A DNA stretch of 64,000 nucleotides from Desulfonatronum thiosulfatophilum (GCF_900104215.1 NZ_FMXO01000005.1:124001-188000); one strand, 5' to 3'; positions 29,123 through 38,967 are shown, counted from the stretch's first letter. The notes: generated by a model from the letters alone, not told the origin. Numbers and translations are program-made.

Positions 29123-31537
29123 ATGCGCGACACTCAGAAAATCACCCTCATCGCGATCCTGATTCTGCTTTTGTCCCAGACGTTCATGGTCGTGCTGGTG
29201 GCCAATTCCTTCGAAAAGATCCACGTGGCCTCGGAGCTGGCCAGGTACGCCGTGCCCCAGAAAGATTTCAAGCGCCAGGTGGAAGGCGCGTTGCGCTTTG
29301 GCAAACCTCTGGACAACTTGCTGGGCATGGACAAGCTGATCAACCGGGCCGCGGCCGGTTACACCGACCTGACAAATATCGCGATCTATTCCGCTCACGG
29401 GGAGCTCTTGTACAGCCTGCATCCCCTTGAACAGAGCCCGGTTTTGCTGGATCATTCAGCGAGTGACCAGGGCAAGGTCATCACCATGGCCGATCCCCTA
29501 TTGGAGGTCTGGGAAAACCAGAGCGTATATCAGATCGCCTTGCCGCTGTTCGGCCCGGAACAATCCTGGATGGGCACCGCGGTCACCTCCGCTCTGGCTG
29601 GGACCGTAGTCTTCGCGTTTGACAAGCATAACATCCGGGACGGGGTGCGCGTATTCTGGAAACAGCGCCTGCTATACGGGCTGGGCATCGCGGCCGCGGC
29701 GGCTCTCGCCCTTTTCATGCTGCTGCGCCGGACCCATGAGATGGACCTGGCTGCTCTGCGCCGACGGATCTTCATTCGGGTGCTTTTTGTCACGATTCTG
29801 TCCCAGATCGGTTTTGCCGGCCTGAACGTCCAGCGGTTCCACCATGATCATGTGCACGTTCTCAAGGAGCGGGTTCACTCCCAGCTGGACTTATTGCGCC
29901 AGGAGTTGGAACGGGTGCTGACCCGGGGGACCAGCCTGGAGCGGATCAGCCGGATGGACGAGTTCCTGCTGGAGATCCTGGAGAGCAACCCGGAAGTCAT
30001 GAGCTTGAGTCTGCGTGACCCCCAGGGTGCTCTTCTGGCCCAAGCCTCCATTGACGGGGAGATGAACGTATCAAACTTCCAGGCCCTCACGGATTTGTCG
30101 ATTGTCCTCCCGGTGGCCGGGCCGGAACCTGGAAGCTTGGTCGGCCGGCTGCAAGCCGAATTGAACGTTGCTACGCTGCGTACAATGCTCTTGAAAATCT
30201 TGCTCGACTCGTTGACCGTGGCCCTGATCGCTTCCTTGTTTATCGTGGAGCATATCTATTTCCTGGTCAGCCGGATTAAGGAGCGTCCAGAAAATCGCCA
30301 AACCGTCAACGCAAACCAGGAAACCCTGGACACCCTGATGTTGAGCCGCTTTGCGGCCTTTGTCTTCCTGTTCGCCTTTGCCCTGCCCGTCTCCTTCGTG
30401 CCGCTGCAAATGCGCGAACTGTACACCCCGCTATGGGGGTTGCCCAGGGACGTGGTTCTCGGCCTTCCCATTTCCCTGGAAATGCTCTGCGCCCTGCTGG
30501 CTTCCCTGATTGCGGGAGCGGCCGCTGACAAGCAGGGCTGGCGGCCGCCGTTTTTGGCCGGCGTGCTGGTCACGGCCATGGGGCTCTTCTTTTGCTCCCA
30601 GGCCGTCACTGGTACCCAGTACATCCTGGCCCGCGGGCTCTGCGGCCTGGGCTACGGACTGTCCTGGATGTCCCTGCAAACATTTCTTTTCACCCATTCC
30701 ACCCCCACCACCCGAGCCCGAGGCAGCTCGCATTTCGTGGCCGGGATTTTTTCCGGACATATCTGCGGCACGGCCCTGGGAGGCATGTTGGCCGAACGAG
30801 TGGGATTCAGCACGGTATTCCTGGTCGGAGCCGTGCTGATGGCCTGCTCACTGCTCCTTTATTATCTGTTCATGCGTCGCGTGCCGGATCTTGCCTCCGG
30901 ACAAGGCCCGGCTGTCATGGTCTCGCCGCGCGTCCTGTTGCGCTATCTGACCAACCGAAACACCTTTGCCCTGATCTTCTGTTGCGTCATTCCTTTTTCC
31001 ATCTGCCAGGTGGGATTGCTTTTCTTCGCCACGCCTCTTTATCTGGACCATCTCGGCGTGGAACAGTCGGACATTGGCCGCGTATTGATGATCTACGGGC
31101 TGTCCGTGGTCTATCTGGCCCCCCAGATCAGCAAATTCGTGGACCTTCATGAAAACAAAATCGCATTCATCGTCGCAGGCGGACTGGTGGGGGGGCTGGG
31201 TTTGACCCTGCTCTACGCGCACCAGGGTTTTCTGGCTGTTATTGCGGCCATTTTCCTGCTGGGCGTGGCCAGCAGCATCGGCTCCTCGGCCCAGACAGCC
31301 TTTGCCCTGAAGCTGCACGCCACCAACGAACTGGGTCCCGGCAAGGCCATGGCCATCCAACGGGCCATGGACAAACTGGGCCAGATGCTCGGCCCGCTCT
31401 TACTGGGCCTGCTGATGTCCGGTATCAGCATTTCCCAGGGACTCGCGGTCCTTGGTCTGGGCTACATTATTCTGTCGGGACTGTTCCTCCTGTTGGCACG
31501 CGAGCAGGAGCCTCACCAGTATGGGCAGAGGGTCTGA
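29123..31537 (+). CDS. MFS transporter with N-terminal periplasmic sensor modules
   Basis: About 804 residues. TM1 (about 8-28) leads to a periplasmic module (about 30-185) with Cache-like NIAIYSAHGELLYSL; a TM pair (about 190-245) leads to a second periplasmic module with VMSLSLRDPQGALLAQ; TM (about 365-385). A full MFS carrier fills residues 415-795 (LCGLGYGLSWMSLQ, AADKQGWRPPF loop). Fusion of a receptor-like half to a carrier is unusual and suggests ligand-gated transport. An alternative GTG start at 29111 overlaps the racemase stop. Translation is probably coupled to both neighbours. The substrate is unknown; an amino acid or gamma-glutamyl compound is a guess from context. Confidence 0.82.
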   Translation: MRDTQKITLIAILILLLSQTFMVVLVANSFEKIHVASELARYAVPQKDFKRQVEGALRFGKPLDNLLGMDKLINRAAAGYTDLTNIAIYSAHGELLYSLHPLEQSPVLLDHSASDQGKVITMADPLLEVWENQSVYQIALPLFGPEQSWMGTAVTSALAGTVVFAFDKHNIRDGVRVFWKQRLLYGLGIAAAAALALFMLLRRTHEMDLAALRRRIFIRVLFVTILSQIGFAGLNVQRFHHDHVHVLKERVHSQLDLLRQELERVLTRGTSLERISRMDEFLLEILESNPEVMSLSLRDPQGALLAQASIDGEMNVSNFQALTDLSIVLPVAGPEPGSLVGRLQAELNVATLRTMLLKILLDSLTVALIASLFIVEHIYFLVSRIKERPENRQTVNANQETLDTLMLSRFAAFVFLFAFALPVSFVPLQMRELYTPLWGLPRDVVLGLPISLEMLCALLASLIAGAAADKQGWRPPFLAGVLVTAMGLFFCSQAVTGTQYILARGLCGLGYGLSWMSLQTFLFTHSTPTTRARGSSHFVAGIFSGHICGTALGGMLAERVGFSTVFLVGAVLMACSLLLYYLFMRRVPDLASGQGPAVMVSPRVLLRYLTNRNTFALIFCCVIPFSICQVGLLFFATPLYLDHLGVEQSDIGRVLMIYGLSVVYLAPQISKFVDLHENKIAFIVAGGLVGGLGLTLLYAHQGFLAVIAAIFLLGVASSIGSSAQTAFALKLHATNELGPGKAMAIQRAMDKLGQMLGPLLLGLLMSGISISQGLAVLGLGYIILSGLFLLLAREQEPHQYGQRV

Positions 31538-31541
31538 ACCA

Positions 31542-33044
31542 ATGGCCGCCCTCCGCGCGGACCTGTGCAGCCTGGGTGTGGAGTTGGAAATGCCGACCGC
31601 GGATGCCGTCAGCGGTGCGTCCCACCCGGTATGCGGTTTTTTTTCCAATTTGGACCAAATCCTCGCGGAGCAGGGTCTGGTCACGCAACCCTTGCATGAC
31701 CATGGGCGGGTATACGGTTTGCGGAGCACGCGCGGACTGCACTCCGTGGACAATGCGTTCAACAACCTGGAAAGCTCTCTGGGGCCGGTGGTTAAAGGAG
31801 AAGACAGTCTTGACGCCCTGGCCGCGATGATCCGCCGGGAACTCCGGGACGTCAGCGCGGCCCTGGCCCAAGAAGGGGCCATGGTCATCAATTTCAGCGA
31901 GCATCCCAACGTGATGGTGAATGAGACGCTGTATTACACAACGCGTGCTCCCAAGGCCATTTACGACTATCAGATCCTGCACCGCGGTTGGAATCACATG
32001 TCCGGGTTCGACGCCAAGGCGCAGAACAGTCCGAGCACTGGGCTGGACTTCACTCGGGCGATCAGTGGCCTGAACTGTCTGCTGGCCCTGGCCCCTGCCT
32101 TCATCGCCTTGTACGCCAACAGTCCGTTCGAGGCCGGCACGCTTACCAAATATAAGGAAAACCGGTTGACCATCTGGCCTCGCCAGCTGGACTGCTCGCG
32201 GATGCCTGGAGACCACAAGCTGCACCGGGCTCCGGTCCGGCCGTTTTGCAACCTGGCAGACTACCTGACCTGGATGTTCGGCCCGGGCACCCAGATGTGG
32301 TTCGCCGCGCAGCGCGGCCAGGGGAAGTCCATCAGCGAAGTCTCTCTCGTTCCAGGCGATCCGCCCCTGCTGGATTTTCTGCGCGACGGCCCATGCTGGA
32401 CCGCGCCCTACGGCCCAGGAGCGGCCAAGATCATGACACCGACCCTCCAGCACCTGGAAGAACACCAGTTCGCCCAATACAGCGACTGCCGGTTGCGCTA
32501 TGCCTTCAAATCCGAACTGCCGGAGTTGGAGTGTTTTATTGCCCTGCTGCAAGATCGACCGGATCAGTTGGAGGATTTTTTTCAGGAAAACACGGAGTTT
32601 TGCTACCTGGAAGGACGGGCCTCCGGGGCCACTTTCGCGGATCGGGAACTGCTGGACCTGGCAGAAGAGGAAGTTGGAGCCTCGGCAGTCGTATCACCCA
32701 GCGCAATACAATACGGGTTGTTGCGGGATCTGGATCGAACAAAGCGGCTGGTGGCCGGCCATGCCTGGTCGGATTGGCTCGGCCTGCGGGAACAGGCCAT
32801 GCGAAACGCCCTGGACGGGGAATTCGCCGGAATCACGCTGCGCCGGATCTGCGCCGAGGTGCTGGAAATCGCCGGCAACGCTTTGACCAAGGACCAATCC
32901 TGGATGCTGGCCTATCCGCTCTGGGTACTGCGCACTGGCAAAACCGGCGCGGATCGGGCTTTGGATTGTTTTGAACGGAGCGGCGGTCCATCGGAAACGC
33001 GCCTGCGTGAGCTGATCCTGGCCCGGCAAATGATTCCAGTCTGA
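31542..33044 (+). CDS. Glutamate-cysteine ligase (GCS2)-family protein
   Basis: About 500 residues. LGVELEMP at the N-terminus is the metal/glutamate-binding motif of the GCS2 family, and AMVINFSEHPN, GLNCLLALAPAFIALYANSPFEAG and MFGPGTQMWF fit its carboxylate-amine ligase fold. Family members join glutamate through its gamma-carboxyl to cysteine or other amines. The start at 31542 has GAGGG upstream; 31521 (AGGAG, 10 bases away) is an alternative that overlaps the MFS gene. It is the last gene after the racemase and sensor-MFS. No glutathione synthetase lies nearby, so the product need not be glutathione. Confidence 0.75.
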   Translation: MAALRADLCSLGVELEMPTADAVSGASHPVCGFFSNLDQILAEQGLVTQPLHDHGRVYGLRSTRGLHSVDNAFNNLESSLGPVVKGEDSLDALAAMIRRELRDVSAALAQEGAMVINFSEHPNVMVNETLYYTTRAPKAIYDYQILHRGWNHMSGFDAKAQNSPSTGLDFTRAISGLNCLLALAPAFIALYANSPFEAGTLTKYKENRLTIWPRQLDCSRMPGDHKLHRAPVRPFCNLADYLTWMFGPGTQMWFAAQRGQGKSISEVSLVPGDPPLLDFLRDGPCWTAPYGPGAAKIMTPTLQHLEEHQFAQYSDCRLRYAFKSELPELECFIALLQDRPDQLEDFFQENTEFCYLEGRASGATFADRELLDLAEEEVGASAVVSPSAIQYGLLRDLDRTKRLVAGHAWSDWLGLREQAMRNALDGEFAGITLRRICAEVLEIAGNALTKDQSWMLAYPLWVLRTGKTGADRALDCFERSGGPSETRLRELILARQMIPV

Positions 33045-33148
33045 AAAACGAATCTTCCGGCCCAAGCTTCATGGTCCACAGGAATAGAAAATGGAGCCGC
33101 CGCCGAGCTCTTTTTGTTTCAGCTACAAGGGCAGTTGCCCTGGATCCG

Positions 33149-34297
33149 TTAGGGAACCTCTTCAATTTTGTCGTAGATTTCGTCCGCTGCAGCCAAGATG
33201 TGGAAGGGCGGATCAAAGCCGATCATTTCAGCGGTGCCCAGGTTGATGGCAATCTTGGGCGGAGCGTTCCATTGTTGTGACAGATCGCGGGGTTTCGCGC
33301 CGTTAAAAATTTTGGCCACGGTTTCCGCGTGGAATCTGCCCACATAGGTGAATCCTGCCTGAGCTATGCTGAGCAGGGCGCCGTGCTTGACCAAATCCGA
33401 TCCGGCCATGGAGAACGAGGCCACGCCATGCTCCACCAGCGGAGCAAGCAGGTGGGGCAGGTTTTGCAAGCTCTCACCCCGATGAACCGTGATATACATG
33501 GCCTCCACCTGGGGGGCCAATTCCTCATAACACGCCTTGACCTCGGCAGAGGCCTGTTCCAGGCTGACGTTGTTGTTGCTGGCGAAACAACTTTTCAGGG
33601 TAAAACCCCGCTCCTTGGCCACCATCTCGGCCTCGTCCAGTGCGGCAAAAGTCCGGCCCTCAGTGCTGTTTTCGTAGACCAAGCCCATGCTGGTGAAGCC
33701 GATAATGTCGTGAAACAGTCGCAACTGTTGGGCGTAGCGTTCCGGCTCCACTTTGGCGTGGAGGTGGTCAAAGCCTGAGTCGTCAATGCTCTTGATGATT
33801 CCCGAACCCAAGGGATTGCTGGTGGAGGCGACCACAGTGGCCACGGAATGCTGGTCATTGGCCAGATCCTGCCCGGCCCAGGTGCCCATGGCCAAGATCA
33901 GATCCAAATCCTTGGCTTGTTGCAGTCGGCCGATCAGCTCAGCTTTGGTGGCTTGGCGATTTTCCGCCTTGAACCCCGAGGTGTAAAAGGCGTCCTTGAC
34001 GAATTCCAGATAATCGGACTGGGCGTTGTCCGCCACCCATTCCCACATCCGCCGATGATCCGGATCGTAAGCCTCCGGCAGGGTCATGGGCTTAATCCAA
34101 CCCAGATCCATCAATCCTGAGACGATTTTCAGAAAAATCATTTCATAATCCGGAAAGGATCCCCCCTCCAGATAACCGATCCGCCATTTTTGTCCGTTGT
34201 TGTCACGGGGCGTAGTGGATGTATCCTGTGCCCATGAAAACGTCGTAAACAGGCAGATTATGCCGATGCAGATCAACATCCTGCTCGCCAGTTTCAT
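33149..34297 (-). CDS. Periplasmic ABC-type substrate-binding protein
   Basis: A 382-residue protein with a signal peptide (MKLASRMLICIGIICLF, cleavage after SWA), followed by a two-lobe binding fold: WRIGYLEGGSFPDYE, LDLILAMGTWAGQDLAN, VVASTSNPLGSGII, GLVYENSTEG, AMYITVHRGESLQN and a closing GTAEMIGFDPP. This is the ABC_sub_bind (TrpX/DUF534-like) layout. GGAGG lies nine bases before the ATG at 34297, which decides the start. No permease or ATPase follows. It converges on the racemase/sensor-MFS/GCS2 operon, so its ligand could relate to that cluster. Confidence 0.85.
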   Translation of the reverse strand: MKLASRMLICIGIICLFTTFSWAQDTSTTPRDNNGQKWRIGYLEGGSFPDYEMIFLKIVSGLMDLGWIKPMTLPEAYDPDHRRMWEWVADNAQSDYLEFVKDAFYTSGFKAENRQATKAELIGRLQQAKDLDLILAMGTWAGQDLANDQHSVATVVASTSNPLGSGIIKSIDDSGFDHLHAKVEPERYAQQLRLFHDIIGFTSMGLVYENSTEGRTFAALDEAEMVAKERGFTLKSCFASNNNVSLEQASAEVKACYEELAPQVEAMYITVHRGESLQNLPHLLAPLVEHGVASFSMAGSDLVKHGALLSIAQAGFTYVGRFHAETVAKIFNGAKPRDLSQQWNAPPKIAINLGTAEMIGFDPPFHILAAADEIYDKIEEVP

Positions 34298-34450
34298 ATG
34301 TAAAAACCTCCGGTTTGGGGTGACGTGAGTAGGACAGCTGACAGTTATTCGCACATGGCCCAGCCCCACCAATCCAAAGCATATCTTAAGCGACCAAAAA
34401 AGCCTGCATATCCCCTATTCAGCTGGGACACAAATTAATCCTCGGGTCGT

Positions 34451-35764
34451 TCATGAATCGTCCCGGGGCGGACGGCAGGAGGTTTCGCTGGTGAACCAGG
34501 CCAAGATTACGGTGATGCAGAGCCAGCCGATCATGGGCAGAAAGGCGAATTGGTAGTCTTGGGCCTCGTAGACACGGACACCGTCAACCATTGCGCCGCT
34601 CCACCGGCGATCCAGGAGCCAGCCGATGAGGGGCTGGAGGATCATTGGGCCGGACATGGTGCCCATGTTGCAGACCCCGGCCACTGTGCCGGCCAAGCCG
34701 GCGGGCACGGACTCCTTGGCATAGGCGAAGCCCACGATGACCACGCCGCAGGCGCAACCCGCTATCAGCACGATCACGGTGAACAGGGGCAGGGGCAGTC
34801 CGGGAATGAGCAGGGCCGCCGACCATGCGGCCAGGGCGGTCATGGATGCGGCCACATAGGGTTGTTTTCGGACGCACAGTCTGTCCGAAACGTAGCCGAA
34901 AATCGGGCCGGAAAGGGCCCAGGCAATCATCACGGAGGAGGTCAGGGCTGCCGCGGCCAGAGGGGACAGGCCATAGCGGACTTCCAGGTATGGAACGCCC
35001 CACAGGCCGCTGAAGGCCAAAACCGTGCCCACCATGCCGCCCTGGGATACGGACAGCAGGATCGTATTGCGATAGCGAAAGATCCGGCCAAGGCCCCGGA
35101 GCAGGCTGTCCATGGAAAATTTCGATCCGGACTTGGTCAGCGGATTGTAGGATGCATAGCCCCGGTCCGCGGGGTCGTCCCGGACGATGATCCAGATGGC
35201 GATCCCTACTGCCAGAATGACCAGGCCCAAAGCCCACATCACCCCGCGCCAGCCCATCACATCCACCATCAGGCGCAGGGGGGCTCCGGCGGTGACCGCG
35301 CCGATCACTCCGACCAGGAGTCCGATGCCGGTGACAAAAGCGAACATGCGCAACGGAAACCAGTGCATGGCCAGCTTCATCAGGGTCACCCAGGCCACGG
35401 CGAGGGAACCGCCGATGAGCAGCCGACCGATGTTCGCCAGAATCACGGTGTCGGCCATGGCAAAGAAAATGGTGCCCAGGGCGGCCAGCAGGGCGCCGGC
35501 GGTAAGCAATCGACGCGGCCCCCAATGGTCGGCCAGAATTCCGGTGGGCACCTGCATGGCCACGTAGCTGTAGAAGTAAAAGGCTGAAAAATTACCCAGG
35601 GCCGCGGCGCCGATCTGGAAGTCGCTCATCAGCAGATCCGTCATCACCGCCGGCGCCACCCGCTGATAAAAGCTCATGAAATAGAGGCTCGCTCCCAGGG
35701 CCCAGATCAGCCAGGAAAGCTTGAGGGGGGGATGCGATTGCGCAGAGATGGGTGCGGTATGCAT
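34451..35764 (-). CDS. MFS transporter
   Basis: A 437-residue carrier with about twelve membrane helices. The conserved loop between helices 2 and 3 is ILADHWGPRRLL, and the matching loop in the second half is FGYVSDRLCVRK. The opening WLIWALGASLYFMSFYQRVAPAVM is typical of anion/sugar-phosphate-type MFS members. The substrate is not determined. It is transcribed in the same direction as the EamA gene upstream, with a gap of about 60 bases. Confidence 0.88.
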   Translation of the reverse strand: MHTAPISAQSHPPLKLSWLIWALGASLYFMSFYQRVAPAVMTDLLMSDFQIGAAALGNFSAFYFYSYVAMQVPTGILADHWGPRRLLTAGALLAALGTIFFAMADTVILANIGRLLIGGSLAVAWVTLMKLAMHWFPLRMFAFVTGIGLLVGVIGAVTAGAPLRLMVDVMGWRGVMWALGLVILAVGIAIWIIVRDDPADRGYASYNPLTKSGSKFSMDSLLRGLGRIFRYRNTILLSVSQGGMVGTVLAFSGLWGVPYLEVRYGLSPLAAAALTSSVMIAWALSGPIFGYVSDRLCVRKQPYVAASMTALAAWSAALLIPGLPLPLFTVIVLIAGCACGVVIVGFAYAKESVPAGLAGTVAGVCNMGTMSGPMILQPLIGWLLDRRWSGAMVDGVRVYEAQDYQFAFLPMIGWLCITVILAWFTSETSCRPPRDDS

Positions 35765-35822
35765 GGGTTTCGCGGCCTGGAGGGTTATGTTTGGTTCCTG
35801 AGCTGGGTCGGCAACGAAGTCG

Positions 35823-36728
35823 TCAGGGCCGGGGACGTATTTCGGCGCCGGGCGTCTTCATCTTCCGGTTGGTCAGATAGACGCCCCCTCCGACCATGGC
35901 GGCGCCCATGATCAGGGTCAGGTTAAGGCTTTCACCGAGGATCAGGAAACCGGAAACAATGGCCCAGATGGGCACGAAGTTGATGAAGACCGCGGCTCTG
36001 GAGGGTCCGATTTCCTTCACGGCCTGATAAAACCAGGTGAAGCCCAGCACGGTTCCGAACATGCCTAGATAGAGCAGGGCCGCCCAGAGTGTCCAGGGGA
36101 TCAGGCGCAGATGCCCGATCAATCCTTCCGTCAGGCTGAAGGGCAGGAGCATAACCGTGCCGGCAAGGCATGAGTAGGTTACGGCGGCATGGGGGGAGAG
36201 GTTTTGCATCATCACCTTGCCTACCAGCAGGTAGGTCACCCAGCTGGCAACGCATCCGAAAATGGCGACGTCGCCCCAGGTCAGGACCTGATTGAACAGG
36301 GCCAGGGGATGTCCGCCGGTGATGGCCAGCACGGCGCCGGATACGGACAGACCGATGCCGACCAGCCGCCCGGGGCCCAACGGTTCCTGGAACAGCAGGG
36401 CCGCCAACAAGGCCACGAAGATCGGATTGGTGGCCACGATTACAGCGGCGCGTCCGGCTTCAACGGTTTGCAAGCCGATGAAGAACAAAACATTGTAGGC
36501 AAAAATCCCGCTCAGACCCAGCACGATGATGGGCAGAATCTGCGCTGCCCGCGGTCGGGGCAGGCCGCCCTCGTAGATTCGCACCAGGATAACCAGGCAA
36601 ACCGAGGCGATGGCAAAGCGCAGGAAGGCCGCGGAAAAGGGCGGCAGTTCCCGGGACACCAGACGACCGGCAACAAAGGTTCCCCCCCAGAACATGGAGG
36701 TGCAGAGCAGTTTGATATAGGTTCGCAT
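35823..36728 (-). CDS. DMT family (EamA) transporter
   Basis: A 301-residue protein with about ten membrane helices and two EamA halves (MFWGGTFVAGRLVSRELPPF at the start, then GDVAIFGCVASWVTYLLVGK). It is a putative metabolite exporter. A GTG start at 36758 would add ten residues; neither start has a visible ribosome site, and the ATG at 36728 places the first helix as in relatives. It lies between the dapA terminator and the MFS gene. Confidence 0.87.
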   Translation of the reverse strand: MRTYIKLLCTSMFWGGTFVAGRLVSRELPPFSAAFLRFAIASVCLVILVRIYEGGLPRPRAAQILPIIVLGLSGIFAYNVLFFIGLQTVEAGRAAVIVATNPIFVALLAALLFQEPLGPGRLVGIGLSVSGAVLAITGGHPLALFNQVLTWGDVAIFGCVASWVTYLLVGKVMMQNLSPHAAVTYSCLAGTVMLLPFSLTEGLIGHLRLIPWTLWAALLYLGMFGTVLGFTWFYQAVKEIGPSRAAVFINFVPIWAIVSGFLILGESLNLTLIMGAAMVGGGVYLTNRKMKTPGAEIRPRP

Positions 36729-36849
36729 GATGGAATGTCGGGTTGATGAGCTGTTCACGAGAACACAAGCTCGGAGGCCTCGCCCGCTGTTGTTTCAAAA
36801 GTGTCGTTATAGTGAGAATACCCTTTCCGCAATCTCCCGGCTGACCAAC

Positions 36850-36877
36850 AAAAAAGGGACGGGGGTGGTCCCGTCCC
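36850..36877 (-). terminator. Intrinsic terminator of the dapF-dapA operon
   Basis: On the minus strand GGGACGGG and CCCGTCCC close a six-base loop and are followed by six T. It is 30 bases after the dapA stop codon. Confidence 0.92.
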
Positions 36878-36906
36878 TGTGGTGCTGAAAATGGGCTTCC
36901 CGGTCG

Positions 36907-37797
36907 CTATTTTTTCATGGTGATCAATCCGGCTTGGCCGAGGATGTCTTTGAGCCGGGCTTCGCTGTTGGGCTGGAGGCGGACCATGGGCAGGCGCAAC
37001 TCCGGCTTGACTCGGCCCATCAGAGCCAGGGCCGTCTTGGCCGGTCCGGGGTTGGTTTCCAGGAACATGGCCCGGCACAGAGGGGACATCTCGTAGTGCA
37101 GATCTTGGGCCTTGCTCAGGTTGCCGGCGTGGAACTCGCTGCACATGGCGCTCATTTTGTCCGGCACGATGTTCGATACCACGGAGATGACGCCCTTGCC
37201 TCCCAGAGCCAGGGTGGGCAGGACGGTGAAGTCGTCGCCGGAAAGGATGATGAAGTCGGCGCCGCAATACTCCAGAACTTCGGAAACCTGAGCCATATTG
37301 CCAGTGGCCTCCTTCACGCCCTTCACTTCCGGCACCTCACGAAAAAGTCTGGCCAGGGTTTCAGGAAGCAGGTTGACGCAGGTTCTCCCCGGTACGTTGT
37401 AGAGGATCAGGGGGATCGAAACTTCCTTGGCAATGGTCTTGAAGTGGGCAACCAACCCTTCCTGGGTGGGTTTGTTGTAGTAGGGCGTGATCAGCAGGGC
37501 GCCGTCGGCCTTGGCCTGCTTGGCCACCTTGGTCAGCTCGACGGCTTCCCTGGTGCTGTTGGAGCCGGAACCCGCCAGCACCGGAACCCGTCCCTTGGCC
37601 TGGTCAACGCAGATCTTCACGACCTGGGCATGTTCGGCATGGGACAGGGTTGCCGACTCCCCCGTGGTTCCGCAGGGCACAAGCCCGTTGATGCCCTGCT
37701 CGATTTGCCACTCGATCAGGTTTCTGTACGCTTCTTCATCGATCACGTTGTTCTTGAATGGAGTTACCAGGGCTGTAAATGCACCAGTGAAAGACAT
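36907..37797 (-). CDS. dapA: 4-hydroxy-tetrahydrodipicolinate synthase
   Basis: A 296-residue aldolase-family enzyme condensing pyruvate with aspartate semialdehyde, the entry step of the lysine/diaminopimelate pathway. GTTGESATLS near residue 45 is the pyruvate-binding motif, the catalytic Tyr is in LYNVPGRT near 135, and the Schiff-base Lys is in VKGVKEATG near 163. GGAGGA lies before the ATG. It is the second gene after dapF, 63 bases apart, and ends in a strong terminator. Confidence 0.97.
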   Translation of the reverse strand: MSFTGAFTALVTPFKNNVIDEEAYRNLIEWQIEQGINGLVPCGTTGESATLSHAEHAQVVKICVDQAKGRVPVLAGSGSNSTREAVELTKVAKQAKADGALLITPYYNKPTQEGLVAHFKTIAKEVSIPLILYNVPGRTCVNLLPETLARLFREVPEVKGVKEATGNMAQVSEVLEYCGADFIILSGDDFTVLPTLALGGKGVISVVSNIVPDKMSAMCSEFHAGNLSKAQDLHYEMSPLCRAMFLETNPGPAKTALALMGRVKPELRLPMVRLQPNSEARLKDILGQAGLITMKK

Positions 37798-37860
37798 TGT
37801 TCCTCCTTGTGCTGCTCGTTTGAGCTGGCTTTGGGAAATTCGCGGAGAGCTGGGCCTTGT

Positions 37861-38739
37861 TCAGGGCTGTGTGGGCAGAACGAGACCCAATGCACGCAGG
37901 TTCAGGTTGGCCACAAACACGAGCATGGCCTTGCCGGTCAGAAACAGGGAGTCATTATCGATGGTAATCCCGAGCAGGTCTTGTCCCGAAGTTTTTACCT
38001 GAACGTGAACGCCGGTATGGGCCAGAGCATGGGATATCAGAGCAGATGCGGCGGCCCCGGTGCCGCAGGCAAACGTCTCTCCCTCAACGCCGCGCTCGTA
38101 GGTGCGCAGCAAGAGATTACCGGAGTCCACGATTTGGACGAAATTGACGTTGGCGCCACCAGGAGCGAAGCGGGGATGGTAGCGGAACCGGGGACCGAGT
38201 TCCGGGATGTTGACGGACTGCACATCCGGCACGAAAACCACCAAGTGGGGAACGCCGGTGTTGACGAAGTGCACGTTAAAGGCTTGCTCCTCAAGGGTGA
38301 GGGCGATGTTGAGCTGCAGATCGCGGGCCGGAGTGAGCTGGACCTTGGCCAGATCCTGTTCCGGAAACACCTCGGCCTTGATGGGGCCGGCATCCGTGCC
38401 CAAAGCGTGCTCTTTCCCGGCAAGGCCGAGTTCAAAGGCCAGTCTCGCCGCGCACCGCGACCCGTTGCCGCACATTTCAGCCCTGGAGCCGTCGGCATTG
38501 AAGAAGTGCCAGAAATAGTCCACATCGGCCCGGTCATGGCTCTTGTCCAGGAAGATCAAGCCGTCCGCTCCCATGCCGAAGGCCTTACGGCAGACGGCTC
38601 TGGCCCAGCCGGCCATTTCCGAGGGAGCAAGACGCAGCTCGCGGTTGTCCAGGAGCACGAAATCATTGCCGCTGCCCTGCATCTTGAAGCACTGCACCCA
38701 GGGACCGAAAAGATCGCTCGTGAAAATATGTTGGTTCAT
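37861..38739 (-). CDS. dapF: Diaminopimelate epimerase
   Basis: A 292-residue enzyme that converts LL- to meso-diaminopimelate for peptidoglycan and lysine. The two catalytic cysteines lie in MCGNGSRCAA (near residue 90) and FACGTGAAAS (near 235), and MQGSGNDFVLLDN begins the N-terminal domain. The open frame extends 72 codons upstream, but the ATG at 38739 gives the family length. The start is only moderately certain because no ribosome site is visible. It is co-transcribed with dapA. Confidence 0.95.
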   Translation of the reverse strand: MNQHIFTSDLFGPWVQCFKMQGSGNDFVLLDNRELRLAPSEMAGWARAVCRKAFGMGADGLIFLDKSHDRADVDYFWHFFNADGSRAEMCGNGSRCAARLAFELGLAGKEHALGTDAGPIKAEVFPEQDLAKVQLTPARDLQLNIALTLEEQAFNVHFVNTGVPHLVVFVPDVQSVNIPELGPRFRYHPRFAPGGANVNFVQIVDSGNLLLRTYERGVEGETFACGTGAAASALISHALAHTGVHVQVKTSGQDLLGITIDNDSLFLTGKAMLVFVANLNLRALGLVLPTQP

Positions 38740-38855
38740 GTATTTTTTTGGGGCTGATACAAGTCTTGCGTAAGGGATATATCCGGCATGCTTGTGAGGC
38801 ATGTTCATGGAAAAACACTTTGCGTGCTCAAAAGGCGAAACCCAGGCGCGCCCCT

Positions 38856-38870
38856 GACGTTCAAAACGTC
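38856..38870. promoter_or_regulatory. Short inverted repeat upstream of dapF
   Basis: GACGTT-CAA-AACGTC is a perfect inverted repeat with a three-base centre in the 228-base spacer between dapF and the HU gene. It could be an operator or a small hairpin; nothing further supports a role. Confidence 0.3.
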
Positions 38871-38967
38871 GAGCCCCTGATGCCCGAACGTCATGCCGAT
38901 GATCGTATCGGTGCGTGAGGCGGCTGGGGCTCCTCAAGCTGAATGCGGGATTCAATGACTGCGAAGA

